Shown here: one piece after another, positions 47,756 to 57,300 of the stretch | How positions within the stretch are numbered: position 1 is the first letter of the stretch | Layout of the letters: every line of letters starts with the position of its first letter | NCBI GenBank assembly: GCA_002747325.1 | Contig: PDOZ01000029.1 | Span: forward strand, 1 to 64,000 | Direction of reading: 5' to 3' | Source: Rhodobacterales bacterium | GTDB lineage: Bacteria; Pseudomonadota; Alphaproteobacteria; Rhodobacterales; Rhodobacteraceae | Length of the DNA: 64,000 bases | Position numbers and translations under genes: made by a program | The notes under the pieces: generated by a model | Database searches by the model: none | Told to the model about the DNA's origin: nothing | Seen by the model: the letters and a program-made list of their open reading frames with translations, nothing else

Positions 47756-48276
47756 AACAGGCCGCGAAGGTCTTTGCGCGCCTGTCGCTGCTCGCCCTGT
47801 TCGCGGGGCTTGCGGTGATTCTATACCGGCAAACGCCCCCGGAAGAGCCGCCTCTGACCGCACCGATCGACCGCATTCTGATCGAAAAATCCGCCCGGAA
47901 AATGACCGTGTTCCGCGACGGGGTAGCGCTCAAGACATATCGCATCGCGCTGGGGTTCGCTCCGGTGGGCGACAAGGTCCGGCAAGGCGACGGGCGCACC
48001 CCGGAGGGCGTTTTCCGCATCAACCGACGCAACCCGAACAGCGCTTTTCACCTGTCGCTGGGGCTGGATTATCCGCAACCCGAAGACATCGCGCGCGCCG
48101 AGGCCGGCGGCTATTCCCCCGGCGGCGACATCTTCATTCACGGCCAGCAAAACGGGCGCGGCGCCATCACGCTGGCATATGACTGGACCGCCGGTTGCAT
48201 CGCCGTTTCTGACAAGGAAATCCAAGAGTTATGGGAATTTACCCCCATCGGAACGGAAGTCGAAATCCGCCCATAG
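47752..48276 (+). CDS. L,D-transpeptidase (YkuD) family protein
   Basis: VGDKVRQGDGRTPEGVFRI...IFIHGQQNGRG...DWTAGCIAVSDKEIQELW. Confidence 0.93.
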   Translation: MKQAAKVFARLSLLALFAGLAVILYRQTPPEEPPLTAPIDRILIEKSARKMTVFRDGVALKTYRIALGFAPVGDKVRQGDGRTPEGVFRINRRNPNSAFHLSLGLDYPQPEDIARAEAGGYSPGGDIFIHGQQNGRGAITLAYDWTAGCIAVSDKEIQELWEFTPIGTEVEIRP

Positions 48277-48293
48277 CGGCTCCCCAAAAAGAC

Positions 48294-48317
48294 AAACCCC
48301 CGAGCTTTCGCCGGGGG
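48294..48317. terminator. Putative terminator hairpin between convergent L,D-transpeptidase and rpsU genes
   Basis: acccccgagctttcgccgggggt inverted repeat. Confidence 0.65.
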
Positions 48318-48350
48318 TCGCCAATGCTTTAAAAGCCAAAACGGATGGTC

Positions 48351-48557
48351 TTAGAGAAGACCCTCACGCTGCGCCTTTTTGCGCGCCAGTTTCCGCGCGC
48401 GGCGGATGGCTTCAGCTTTTTCGCGTGCGCGCTTGATCGAGGGCTTCTCGAAATGCTGCCGAAGCTTCATTTCGCGGAAGACGCCCTCACGCTGCAACTT
48501 CTTCTTCAGGGCACGAAGGGCCTGATCGACGTTGTTATCGCGAACCGATACCTGCAT
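48351..48557 (-). CDS. rpsU: 30S ribosomal protein S21
   Basis: [56 protein letters not shown]. Confidence 0.96.
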   Translation of the reverse strand: MQVSVRDNNVDQALRALKKKLQREGVFREMKLRQHFEKPSIKRAREKAEAIRRARKLARKKAQREGLL

Positions 48558-48663
48558 GTGGTGTCACCACCTTTCTAAGTTGGATTTGCAAGATTGCAGG
48601 AGCCGTCCGCTTAACAGACGGATTGGTGCTTGTCCAGAGTGTCGCGGGATGCGAAACAGGGGC

Positions 48664-49326
48664 ATGACACAGGATATGACCCGCGAAGAGTTCCTCGAAG
48701 CATCCCTTGGCCACGCGCTGTTCGATGGCTGGAGCGAAGCCACCATCGCCCTCGCCGCCACCGATCTCGGCATGGATATTGCCGCCGCCCGCGCCCTGTT
48801 TCCGCGCGGTCCGGTCGATCTGGCGCTGGAATATCACCGCTCTGGCGACCGGGCGCTGGAAGCGATGCTGGCGACCGAAGACCTCTCGGAAATGAAGGTG
48901 CGCGAGCGCATCACCCATGCGGTGAAAACCCGGCTTTTGCTCTCTGATCGCGACCTCGTGCGCAACGGGTTTGCCCTGTTCGCCCTGCCGCAAAACGCCG
49001 CCACCGGCTCGAAGGCGCTTTGGGGCACCTCCGATCTGATCTGGCGCACGCTGGGTGATCCCTCGCGCGATATCAACTGGTATACCAAACGCGCCACCCT
49101 TTCCGCCGTGATCTCTTCGACCGTGCTATACTGGCTCGGCGATGACAGCGAGGGGCAGGCGAAAACCTGGGACTTCCTTGATCGGCGCATTGAAAATGTG
49201 ATGCAGTTCGAGCGCTTCAAGTCGAAGGTTAAATCCAGCCCCTTCGGGCGCGCCTTCGATGCGGGGCCGGGGCGGCTGGCCGGGTTGGTCAGTGCGCCAA
49301 AATCGGCACAGGAGGACGCGAAATGA
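48664..49326 (+). CDS. COQ9 family ubiquinone biosynthesis protein
   Basis: TREEFLEASLGHALFDGWSEATIALAA...WYTKRATLSAVISSTVLYWLGDDSEG...FLDRRIENVM. Confidence 0.9.
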   Translation: MTQDMTREEFLEASLGHALFDGWSEATIALAATDLGMDIAAARALFPRGPVDLALEYHRSGDRALEAMLATEDLSEMKVRERITHAVKTRLLLSDRDLVRNGFALFALPQNAATGSKALWGTSDLIWRTLGDPSRDINWYTKRATLSAVISSTVLYWLGDDSEGQAKTWDFLDRRIENVMQFERFKSKVKSSPFGRAFDAGPGRLAGLVSAPKSAQEDAK

Positions 49327-50315
49327 GCTTACCCGACACCATGCGCGCCATCGAGATCAGCGAGCCGGGCGGACCGGAGGTTCTGCGTCTGTGTGAGCGC
49401 CCGGTGCCCGCGCCCGAACAGGGCGAAATCCTGATCCGGCTGGCCCATGCCGGGGTGAACCGCCCCGACGCGCTGCAACGCGCCGGGTCTTACGCGCCGC
49501 CCCCGACCGCCTCTGACCTGCCCGGTCTTGAGGGTGCGGGGGAGGTGGTCGCGGTTGGTCCCGACGTGAGCGAGTGGCAGCCCGGCGATCTGGTCTGCGC
49601 GCTGTTGCCCGGCGGCGGCTATGCCGAATATGTCACCTGCCCCGCCGCCCATGCCCTGCCGGTTCCCGAGGGCATGAACCTCAGACAAGCCGCCTGCCTG
49701 CCCGAGACTTTCTTCACCGTCTGGTCCAACGTCTTCATGCGCGGCGGGCTTCAAGCGGGCGAGCGGTTTTTGGTGCATGGCGGCTCCTCCGGCATCGGCA
49801 CCACCGCCATCCAACTCGCCAACCATTTCGGCGCCCGCGTCTTCGCGACCGCCGGTTCGGCGGAGAAATGCGCCGCCTGTGTTGATCTGGGCGCCGAACG
49901 CGCGATCAACTACCGCGAGGAGGATTTCGGCGCGGTGCTGAAAGCGGAAGGCGGGGCCAATCTGATCCTCGACATGGTCGGTGGCTCCTATATCGAACGC
50001 AACATCCGCGCCCTCGCCGTCGAAGGGCGCATGGTGCATATCGCTTTCCTTGAGGGGCCAAAGGCGGAGATCAACTTCGCCCTGATCATGGCCAAGCGCC
50101 TGACCATCACCGGCTCAACCCTGCGCCCGCAATCCGACGCCGCCAAGGCCGAAATCGCCGATGCATTGCGCAAAAAGGTCTGGCCGCTGCTCGACGCGGG
50201 CCGCATCGCGCCGGTCATGGATCAGAGCTTCTCGCTGGCAGACGCCGAGCGCGCCCATGCCCGCATGGAAAGCTCCGCTCATATCGGTAAAATCGTCCTT
50301 GATATTCAGGAGTAA
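49323..50315 (+). CDS. NAD(P)H quinone oxidoreductase (PIG3-type MDR)
   Basis: HAGVNRPDALQRAGSYAPPP, LVHGGSSGIGTTAIQLANHFGARVFATAGS. Confidence 0.92.
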   Translation: MSLPDTMRAIEISEPGGPEVLRLCERPVPAPEQGEILIRLAHAGVNRPDALQRAGSYAPPPTASDLPGLEGAGEVVAVGPDVSEWQPGDLVCALLPGGGYAEYVTCPAAHALPVPEGMNLRQAACLPETFFTVWSNVFMRGGLQAGERFLVHGGSSGIGTTAIQLANHFGARVFATAGSAEKCAACVDLGAERAINYREEDFGAVLKAEGGANLILDMVGGSYIERNIRALAVEGRMVHIAFLEGPKAEINFALIMAKRLTITGSTLRPQSDAAKAEIADALRKKVWPLLDAGRIAPVMDQSFSLADAERAHARMESSAHIGKIVLDIQE

Positions 50316-50321
50316 CCCGCC

Positions 50322-50711
50322 ATGACCCCGTGGATCCTCGCCGTTCTCGCCATCTATTTCGTGCAGACCTTCCTGCCCTCCATCACCCGTGCCATGACGC
50401 ATGAAAAAACGCAGTTGCAGTATCTGCGCGGCACGCGTGACGACCGCCCGGAAACGCCGGTTCTGACCGCCCGCATGGAACGCGCGCAGAAGAATATGAT
50501 GGAAGCGCTGCCGATCTTTCTGCCCCTCGCCCTGCTGCTGGAAATGCAGGGCATTACCGGGGGCTTGGCCACGGCTGGCGCCGCGACTTTCACCTTCGCC
50601 CGCCTGCTCTATCCGGCGGGATATGCCTCCCCCTGGCCGCTCCTGCGCTCCGCCATCTGGACCGTCGGCCATATCGGACTGGGAATCATGGTCTGGGCGT
50701 TGCTGGCTTAA
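50322..50711 (+). CDS. MAPEG family protein
   Basis: RMERAQKNMMEALPIFLPLALLLEM...FTFARLLYPAGYA. Confidence 0.85.
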   Translation: MTPWILAVLAIYFVQTFLPSITRAMTHEKTQLQYLRGTRDDRPETPVLTARMERAQKNMMEALPIFLPLALLLEMQGITGGLATAGAATFTFARLLYPAGYASPWPLLRSAIWTVGHIGLGIMVWALLA

Positions 50712-50712
50712 G

Positions 50713-51339
50713 TCACCGCGGCTCAAACAACGCGTCCTGCAAGGTGCAGTCACGGATCACCTCCGGCCCGCAAGTGCGGGGGTGCAAGTCCTTGGTGAGA
50801 CACAACCGCGCCTCCTGAATATGCCCGGCCTTGCAGGTTACGGTCAGCATATCCGCTTCCCAACCCGGATTGGCCTCTAAAAACGCCGCTTCAATAACCG
50901 ATGCGGGCAAGGCATAGGTCTTCTGCGTGCGGTCCAGAACCTCTGGTTTCTGCACCATTTCAAAGACTCGACGCGCCATGTCATAATACGCCGCAGGCGC
51001 AAGCCCCGAACAAGTGCCGTGTTTTTTCCACTGATACCAAGCCGCGCCGCCCGTGCCGAACAAATCCGCCTGCGCGCCGGTCATGCTGCGCGAGGGGGCA
51101 CGGAAATTGTGGCGGCAATAGGAGGGCCAACCGCGCTCGAATTGCGGCCAAAGCCCGTGCAAAACCCAGCCCAGATTGCGCCCGCACTGCTCCGATCCCC
51201 GCGCCTCTCCCTCAAGCGCGCACCAGTTGGGCGACCAACTCATCGCCAGCACATAATAGTCAAATTCCCCGGCCCGCTCCCCCTTGGCCCAAGCCGCCAG
51301 AGGCACACAGAAAAACGCCAGATAGATCAAAAGCCGCAT
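50713..51339 (-). CDS. Ribonuclease T2 family protein
   Basis: LAMSWSPNWC...WVLHGLWPQFERGWPSYC...WYQWKKHGTCSGL. Confidence 0.93.
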   Translation of the reverse strand: MRLLIYLAFFCVPLAAWAKGERAGEFDYYVLAMSWSPNWCALEGEARGSEQCGRNLGWVLHGLWPQFERGWPSYCRHNFRAPSRSMTGAQADLFGTGGAAWYQWKKHGTCSGLAPAAYYDMARRVFEMVQKPEVLDRTQKTYALPASVIEAAFLEANPGWEADMLTVTCKAGHIQEARLCLTKDLHPRTCGPEVIRDCTLQDALFEPR

Positions 51340-51476
51340 TTTCTCTTCCTTTTACCTGTCCCACGCAGTATATACCCCCCAAGTTTCCCGACAACGGTAA
51401 CCCGCCAAGCCCCGGCTCGGCCGCCCATTCAGGGCAGGGTGCCGCTATGTGTCGAACGATTTGAAGGAGGTTCGCG

Positions 51477-52214
51477 ATGAACAAACCGATCATGACCAAG
51501 GCCACCGCTGTCTGGCTGGTGGACAATACAACGATCAGCTTCAAACAGATCGCGGATTTCTGCGGCCTGCATGAGCTGGAAGTGCAGGGCATCGCCGATG
51601 GCGACGTGGCTGCGGGCGTCAAGGGTTTCGACCCGATCGCCAATAACCAGCTCACGCAGGAAGAGATCGACAAGGCGGAAAAAGACCCGCTGCACAAGCT
51701 GAAGCTGAAGTTTTACGCCGCTGCCGTGGGCGAAGAAAAGCGTCGCGGTCCGCGTTACACCCCGTTGTCGAAGCGTCAGGACCGTCCGAATTCGATCCTC
51801 TGGCTGGTCAAGTTTCACCCGGAACTGACCGACGGGCAGATCGCCAAGCTCATCGGCACCACCAAGCCGACCATTCAGGCGATCCGCGAGCGCACGCATT
51901 GGAACATTCAGAACATGGAACCAATCGACCCGGTGGCGCTTGGCCTGTGCAAACAGATCGAGCTGGATACGGTCGTACAGAAGGCCGCCGCCAAGAAGGC
52001 CGCTGAAGGGTCGGTAATGTCGGATGACGAGCGTCGCAAGCTGGTCTCGACCGAGCAGAGCCTCGCCATGGACGCCGAGCCGAAAATCCCGACCGCCATT
52101 GAAGGACTGGAAACCTTCACCCTTACCGCCGACGAACGCGAGAAAGAAGAAGCGACCCCAGACGCGGAAAGCTTCTTCAACCTGCCCGACGACAGCGACG
52201 AAGACGACAAGTAA
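51477..52214 (+). CDS. trcR: DUF1013 protein, TrcR-like cell-cycle transcriptional regulator
   Basis: MTKATAVWLVDNTTISFKQIADFCGLHELEVQGIADGDVAAGVKGFDPI conserved alphaproteobacterial DUF1013. Confidence 0.88.
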   Translation: MNKPIMTKATAVWLVDNTTISFKQIADFCGLHELEVQGIADGDVAAGVKGFDPIANNQLTQEEIDKAEKDPLHKLKLKFYAAAVGEEKRRGPRYTPLSKRQDRPNSILWLVKFHPELTDGQIAKLIGTTKPTIQAIRERTHWNIQNMEPIDPVALGLCKQIELDTVVQKAAAKKAAEGSVMSDDERRKLVSTEQSLAMDAEPKIPTAIEGLETFTLTADEREKEEATPDAESFFNLPDDSDEDDK

Positions 52215-52220
52215 ACGATC

Positions 52221-52357
52221 AAGGCTCCCCTATAGCGAAATCGCTTTAATCTGTATTATCGAGCATCAAGATTCACGTTCGAAATCGGCAGGATGCTGAC
52301 CCCGAGGCAGGGAATTTTGATTCAGATTTAGCGATTTCCGCTCTAAACGGGAGCCTT
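52221..52357. repeat. Long inverted-repeat (hairpin) element between convergent trcR and pbpC
   Basis: Left arm 52221..52253 AAGGCTCCCCTATAGCGAAATCGCTTTAATCTG vs reverse complement of 52323..52357 AAGGCTCCCGTTTAGAGCGGAAATCGCTAAATCTG; inner atcaagattc / gaattttgat. Confidence 0.85.
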
Positions 52358-52359
52358 TT

Positions 52360-54375
52360 TCATTCGACCTCGATCCGCACCCGCGCCGCGCGCCCGTTGG
52401 CATCGACCACGGTGAGCAACATATGTCCCGGCGCGGCGGCAATCTCCGCCTGTGCGCCGCGCAGCCCGGTGGCACGCACTTCCCCATTGACCAGCCATGT
52501 GTAAGGCGGCCTGCCCCCCTCGACCCGCGCGAAAAACCCCTCCCCCGCACGCGCAACCAGCGCCCCGTCCGGCGGAAAGGCCAGTTCCGGGCCGGCCTGC
52601 GCGCTATCCGGTTCGCCGAAGCTGCGCAGCGGCGGGGGAAGGGCAGCGTTGGACAGCATGAGCGTGCCCGGCGGCGGTGGTCCGAGCGGCTCCGGCGCCG
52701 GCTTCACGCGGGCAAAGGCCTCGAACAATAGCGGCGCCGCCGCATCCGCCCCGAATGCCCCCGGCACCGGCGTGCCATCCGGTCGCCCGATCCACACCGT
52801 CACCACGTGCGCGGCGTCGAACCCCACCGCCCATGCGTCGCGGTAACCATAAGAGGTACCGGTTTTGTAGGGCAGGCGAAAGCGCGCGGCATTGGGCGGC
52901 GGCGGCACCCCTGCGAGGATATTGGCCACCTGCCACGCCGCCGGTTCGGACACGACCCGCGCGCCCGGCGGTTCCGCCCGCCCCGTCACGCGCAGCGCCC
53001 CGGCCTCGCCCCCGCGCGCCAGCATCGCGTAAAGCTCCGTCAGCCCAAGCGGAGACACCCCAACCCCGCCCAAAACCATCGCCAGCCCCGGCGGCGCCTC
53101 TCCCGGCAATACCGGCCCCGCGCCAGACGCCTTCAGCGCCGCGAAAATCCGCGCCGGGCCAATCCGGTCCGCCAACGCCACCACCGGCACGTTGAGCGAC
53201 ATCTGCAACGCCCGGCGCACCGATACCGGCCCGCGAAATCCGCCGTCAAAGTTTTGCGGCGCGTAAGCTCCGAAGCGCATCGGGCGGTCGAACATCACCG
53301 TTTCCGGCTGCACCAACCCCTCATCCATCGCCAGCGCGTAGATCAGGGGCTTGAGCGTCGAGCCGGGCGAGCGCAGCGCCGTGGTCATGTCGACAAAGCC
53401 CTGCCCCCGCGCGCCATAGCCAGCCGATCCAACCGAGGCCAAAATCTCGCCGCTGCGGTGATTGGCGACGAGGATCGCCACCGACAGTGCCGCTTCGCGC
53501 CCCGCGACCGCCCGCGCCGCCAGGGCTTCAAGGCTGGCCTGCAAATCGCCGTCGAGGGTGCTGCGGATGACCCGCGCATCGCTTTCGCGCAAGAGCCGGT
53601 CCGCCAACAGTGCCGCCCGCTGCGGCATGGCGCGCCGGACGTTCGGCACCGGGTCGCGCCGCGCCGCCTCCGCCTCTTCCGGCGTCAACACCCCTGCCGC
53701 CACCATGCGCCCCAGCACTATGTCCCGTGCCCTGCGCGCCGCCTCCGGGAAGGCGTCTGGTCGCCGCGTTTCCGGCGCTTGCGGCAAGGCCACGAGCAGC
53801 GCCGCTTCCGCCTCCGTAAGCCGCGCCGGTTCCTTGCCAAACCACGCCAGCGCCGCCGCCCGCACCCCTTCAAGGTTGCCGCCAAACGGCGCACGGGCGA
53901 GGTAAATGTCGAGGATTTCCGCCTTGCTCAGCCGCCGTTCCAGCGCCAGCGCCAACCGGATTTGCCGGATCTTGCCCGACACCTCCCCGGTCGGCCCGCC
54001 CTCCAGCAATCGCGCCGCCTGCATGGTCAGGGTCGACGCGCCGGAAACGATCCGCCCGCGCGTCACCGCCTGCCAAAGCGCGCGTAGCATGGCGCGCGGA
54101 TCAACCCCGGAATGCTGAAAAAACCGCTTGTCCTCATAGGCCACGAGCATGTCGAGATAAGTCGGGGCCACCCGGTCCGCCGCCATGCGCCAACGCCCGT
54201 TCTCAACCATGAAGGCCCGCAACAAGTCCCCCTCCCGGTCGCGCAACTCGCGCGAATAGGCCGGTTCCAGCGGCGGGATATGCGTCGCCTCAACCCATCG
54301 GTCAAACCCATCGCGGGCAAAAGCGGCGCCCCAGAGAAGGAGCGCCGCCGTAAATATGCCCCGCGCGCGGATCAC
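52360..54375 (-). CDS. pbpC: Penicillin-binding protein 1C
   Basis: Transglycosylase (YEDKRFFQHSGVDPRAMLRAL; GASTLTMQAARLLE), transpeptidase SPGSTLKPLIYALA, C-term PBP1C domain; adjacent to alpha-2-macroglobulin gene. Confidence 0.94.
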   Translation of the reverse strand: MIRARGIFTAALLLWGAAFARDGFDRWVEATHIPPLEPAYSRELRDREGDLLRAFMVENGRWRMAADRVAPTYLDMLVAYEDKRFFQHSGVDPRAMLRALWQAVTRGRIVSGASTLTMQAARLLEGGPTGEVSGKIRQIRLALALERRLSKAEILDIYLARAPFGGNLEGVRAAALAWFGKEPARLTEAEAALLVALPQAPETRRPDAFPEAARRARDIVLGRMVAAGVLTPEEAEAARRDPVPNVRRAMPQRAALLADRLLRESDARVIRSTLDGDLQASLEALAARAVAGREAALSVAILVANHRSGEILASVGSAGYGARGQGFVDMTTALRSPGSTLKPLIYALAMDEGLVQPETVMFDRPMRFGAYAPQNFDGGFRGPVSVRRALQMSLNVPVVALADRIGPARIFAALKASGAGPVLPGEAPPGLAMVLGGVGVSPLGLTELYAMLARGGEAGALRVTGRAEPPGARVVSEPAAWQVANILAGVPPPPNAARFRLPYKTGTSYGYRDAWAVGFDAAHVVTVWIGRPDGTPVPGAFGADAAAPLLFEAFARVKPAPEPLGPPPPGTLMLSNAALPPPLRSFGEPDSAQAGPELAFPPDGALVARAGEGFFARVEGGRPPYTWLVNGEVRATGLRGAQAEIAAAPGHMLLTVVDANGRAARVRIEVE

Positions 54376-57300
54376 TGTTGCCGGATGACCACCCGCCCGG
54401 CCTCACCAACCGCGAAACGGCTGGGCCGGTAGCGGTTTTCAACCGAAGGTGCGGCGTGGGCATAGTCGCCCGGCGTCACCGCGCACACGAGATAGGCGAA
54501 ACGCAGAGGCGATTTGGACGACCAGCGCACCGAGGCGGCGAAACGGTCCGGCAGGAAGACGGTCGCCTGCGCAATATTGCTCAGGTCAAGCCAGTCCAGC
54601 GCCGCCACATCGCCATTGCGCAGGAGGCTGCCGCCATCGAACTCAAAGCCCGCGGGCAGCGGATCAAGCAGCAAAAGTTGCGCATCCATCGGCCCATAAG
54701 GCTCGACCGTCAGCACCACCACAAGCCGCTCGCCCTGCGCGATTGCATCGCCGGAAACCGGGTTGCCCTCAAAATCAAACAGAGCGCGGCTGATGGCATA
54801 GCCGTCGTTATACGCCGGACCCGGATAGATCGGCACCCCGCGCGCGCTGAGAATCAGGGACAGGTTCGCCTTGCCCGGATTCTCCACCCGAAGGCCATCC
54901 ACCAGCGCTGCCGGGTCCACGTCGATCACCATCTCGCGCGTCGCCACGCCGCCCAGCCGAACCTCCGGCGCACTGTCACGCATCTGTGCCGCTGCACGCA
55001 GAACCCAGCTCGCCTCCTGCACGGAATAGGACGTCGTCCGTCCGCCGATCCGATCAACCAGCGCGGCACGGTCCACCGCCTGCGACCCGGCTTCGAGCGC
55101 TAACGCCAGAACCCCCGCCGCATCGCGCCGCCCCGTGCCGTAATCGTCGCGCCATCCGCTCTCCTTGACCTCATCGGCCAGCATCGCCCCGGCCCGTGCA
55201 AAGAGCTTGTCGGCACGCGGTTGATCGCCATAAGCGGCCAGCGCCGCGCCCAGATGCGCCGCCGCCAACGGGGTGGCCAAGGCCTCGCCCTTCACATCGG
55301 CATAATAGCGCAAATCGCCCATGCTCGCCGCACCCTCACGGGCCAGAACATAAAGCGCATAAGCCAGCCCCTCACCGCCGCTGTCAAACTCCGGGTGGTA
55401 ATTGACCCGGTTGCCAAGGTTGCCAAGCGCGGCGCGCAAAGCCAGCTCCGGCACCACCTGCACGAAACCGCGTGCGCGGGTCAGGAAGTCGGTCGCATAG
55501 GCTTCCAGCCACAGCTCCCCGTTGCCCGCATACCACGCCCCGAAGCCGCCATTACCGCCCTGCCGTGCCAACAACTCGCCCACCGCTTGCGGCACATCGG
55601 CGCCGGCAAAGCCGTCAAGCGTCGGGAACGCGCGGGCAATGATCGCCTCGGTCGCGCCATAAGCGGGCCGCTGCAACCGCGCTTCGGCGGCGGACACATC
55701 CATGCGCGCAAAATCACCCAGCGCCAGCGTGACCTTCAGCCCCTCCGGGTCGAGACCCATGGTGAAATCTCTGGGCAGAACAAGGCTTCGCCCCGGATCA
55801 AGGGTTAACCAATCCTGCAACACCACTGGCGGATCAAGGCGACGAATATCGAGCGGCAAGACCCGTTCGCGCTGCGATCCGTCCGGCAAGGCGGTGGTCA
55901 GAACCAATTCCGCCAGCCCGCTTGCCCGCGCCGTGATCGGCACCGACAATACGCGACGCGCACCCGGTGCCACCGATACGGTTTCCGTGAAAGTGCCGCC
56001 GTCAACCTCAATCCCGGCGCCCCGGAGTGACACTTCAACATCCCCGCCTTCGCCCGCGCGATGCACCAACTCAATGCGCGCTTCAGACGTATCGCCCGGC
56101 GACAGGAAACGCGGCAGTGACGCGGTAATCACAACCGGATCGGCAATCTCCACGTCGCGCGCCGCTCCCCCAACCGCGTCATCCGACCAGACCACAGCCA
56201 TCAGTCGCACCGTGCCGTCAAAATCGGGCAGATCGAAGGAGACCCGCGCCTCACCATTGGTCAGGGCAATCGGCCCGCTGAACCGCGCCATCAACTCGCC
56301 CTGCGGTGGCGGCGCCTGCATCCGCAACTGCGCCATCGCATCGCCACCGGAGCGCAGCGCGCCCATGGCCCCCGCCTGCCCGTCGATCAGCCGCCCATAG
56401 AGATCGCGCAGATCGAGGCCAAGACGCCGTTGACCAAAGTAATGATCCGCCGGATCGGGGGCGGTAAAGCCGGTGAGGTTGAGGATGCCCAGATCAACCG
56501 CGGCAACACTGGCAAAAACCTCGCCCTGCGCGCCCGGCACCCGGATCACCGCCTCAAGCGGCCCGTCCGGGCGCATCTCCTCCGGCGCATCAATCTCGAC
56601 CGCCATCAGCCGCGCACCGGGATCAACTCCCGCATGGGCCAGCCCCAGCGCCCGCACCGGCGCCCGAACCGCCTCGCCCGCCAGGGGCCGCACTACCTGC
56701 ACCGTGACATAAGCGCCCGCGCCCCAGTCCTCCGACACCGGCAGGTCCAACAGGTTCTCCCCCGGCACCGCATCTACCGCGACCATGTCGATCAGTCGGT
56801 TGGACATCACCGTGACCAACGCCTTGCCCGCCGCGCGCGGCACGAACCGCAACTGTGCCGTATCGCCGGGCGCATAGGCCTCGCGATCGAGCGAAACCTC
56901 CAGCACATCCGGCGTCTGCGTCGCATCGGCAGGCGCATACCACCCGGCATAAAAGTCGTAACTGCTCTCAAGATACGCCCCGCCCTTGCGGCTCACCACG
57001 ATCTCGTAGCGCCCCCAATCGACCGGCGCCGCAACGCGCACCGGCTCCGTCCCAAGGCGTGCATCACCGGAAGCAACCCGCTTGCGCGTTGTCACCGGCT
57101 GCCACTGCCAATCCCCGGAAGCGCGGAACCACTGATACCGCGTCTGCACCCGGTTGATCTCCCAGCGCACATCCATCGCCTGCACCTCCCCATCCGGGCC
57201 CAGCGCGATCAGGTCAAACGCCGCTTCGCCGCCCTCGGGCAACACGTCGTCAAACCCCGGACGAATGCCCAGCATCGGCCCGCTCGCCGCAACCGGAACC

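Noticed and set aside
52807-54087. 426 aa Arg/Pro-rich plus-strand ORF
   Set aside because: Antisense shadow of pbpC.
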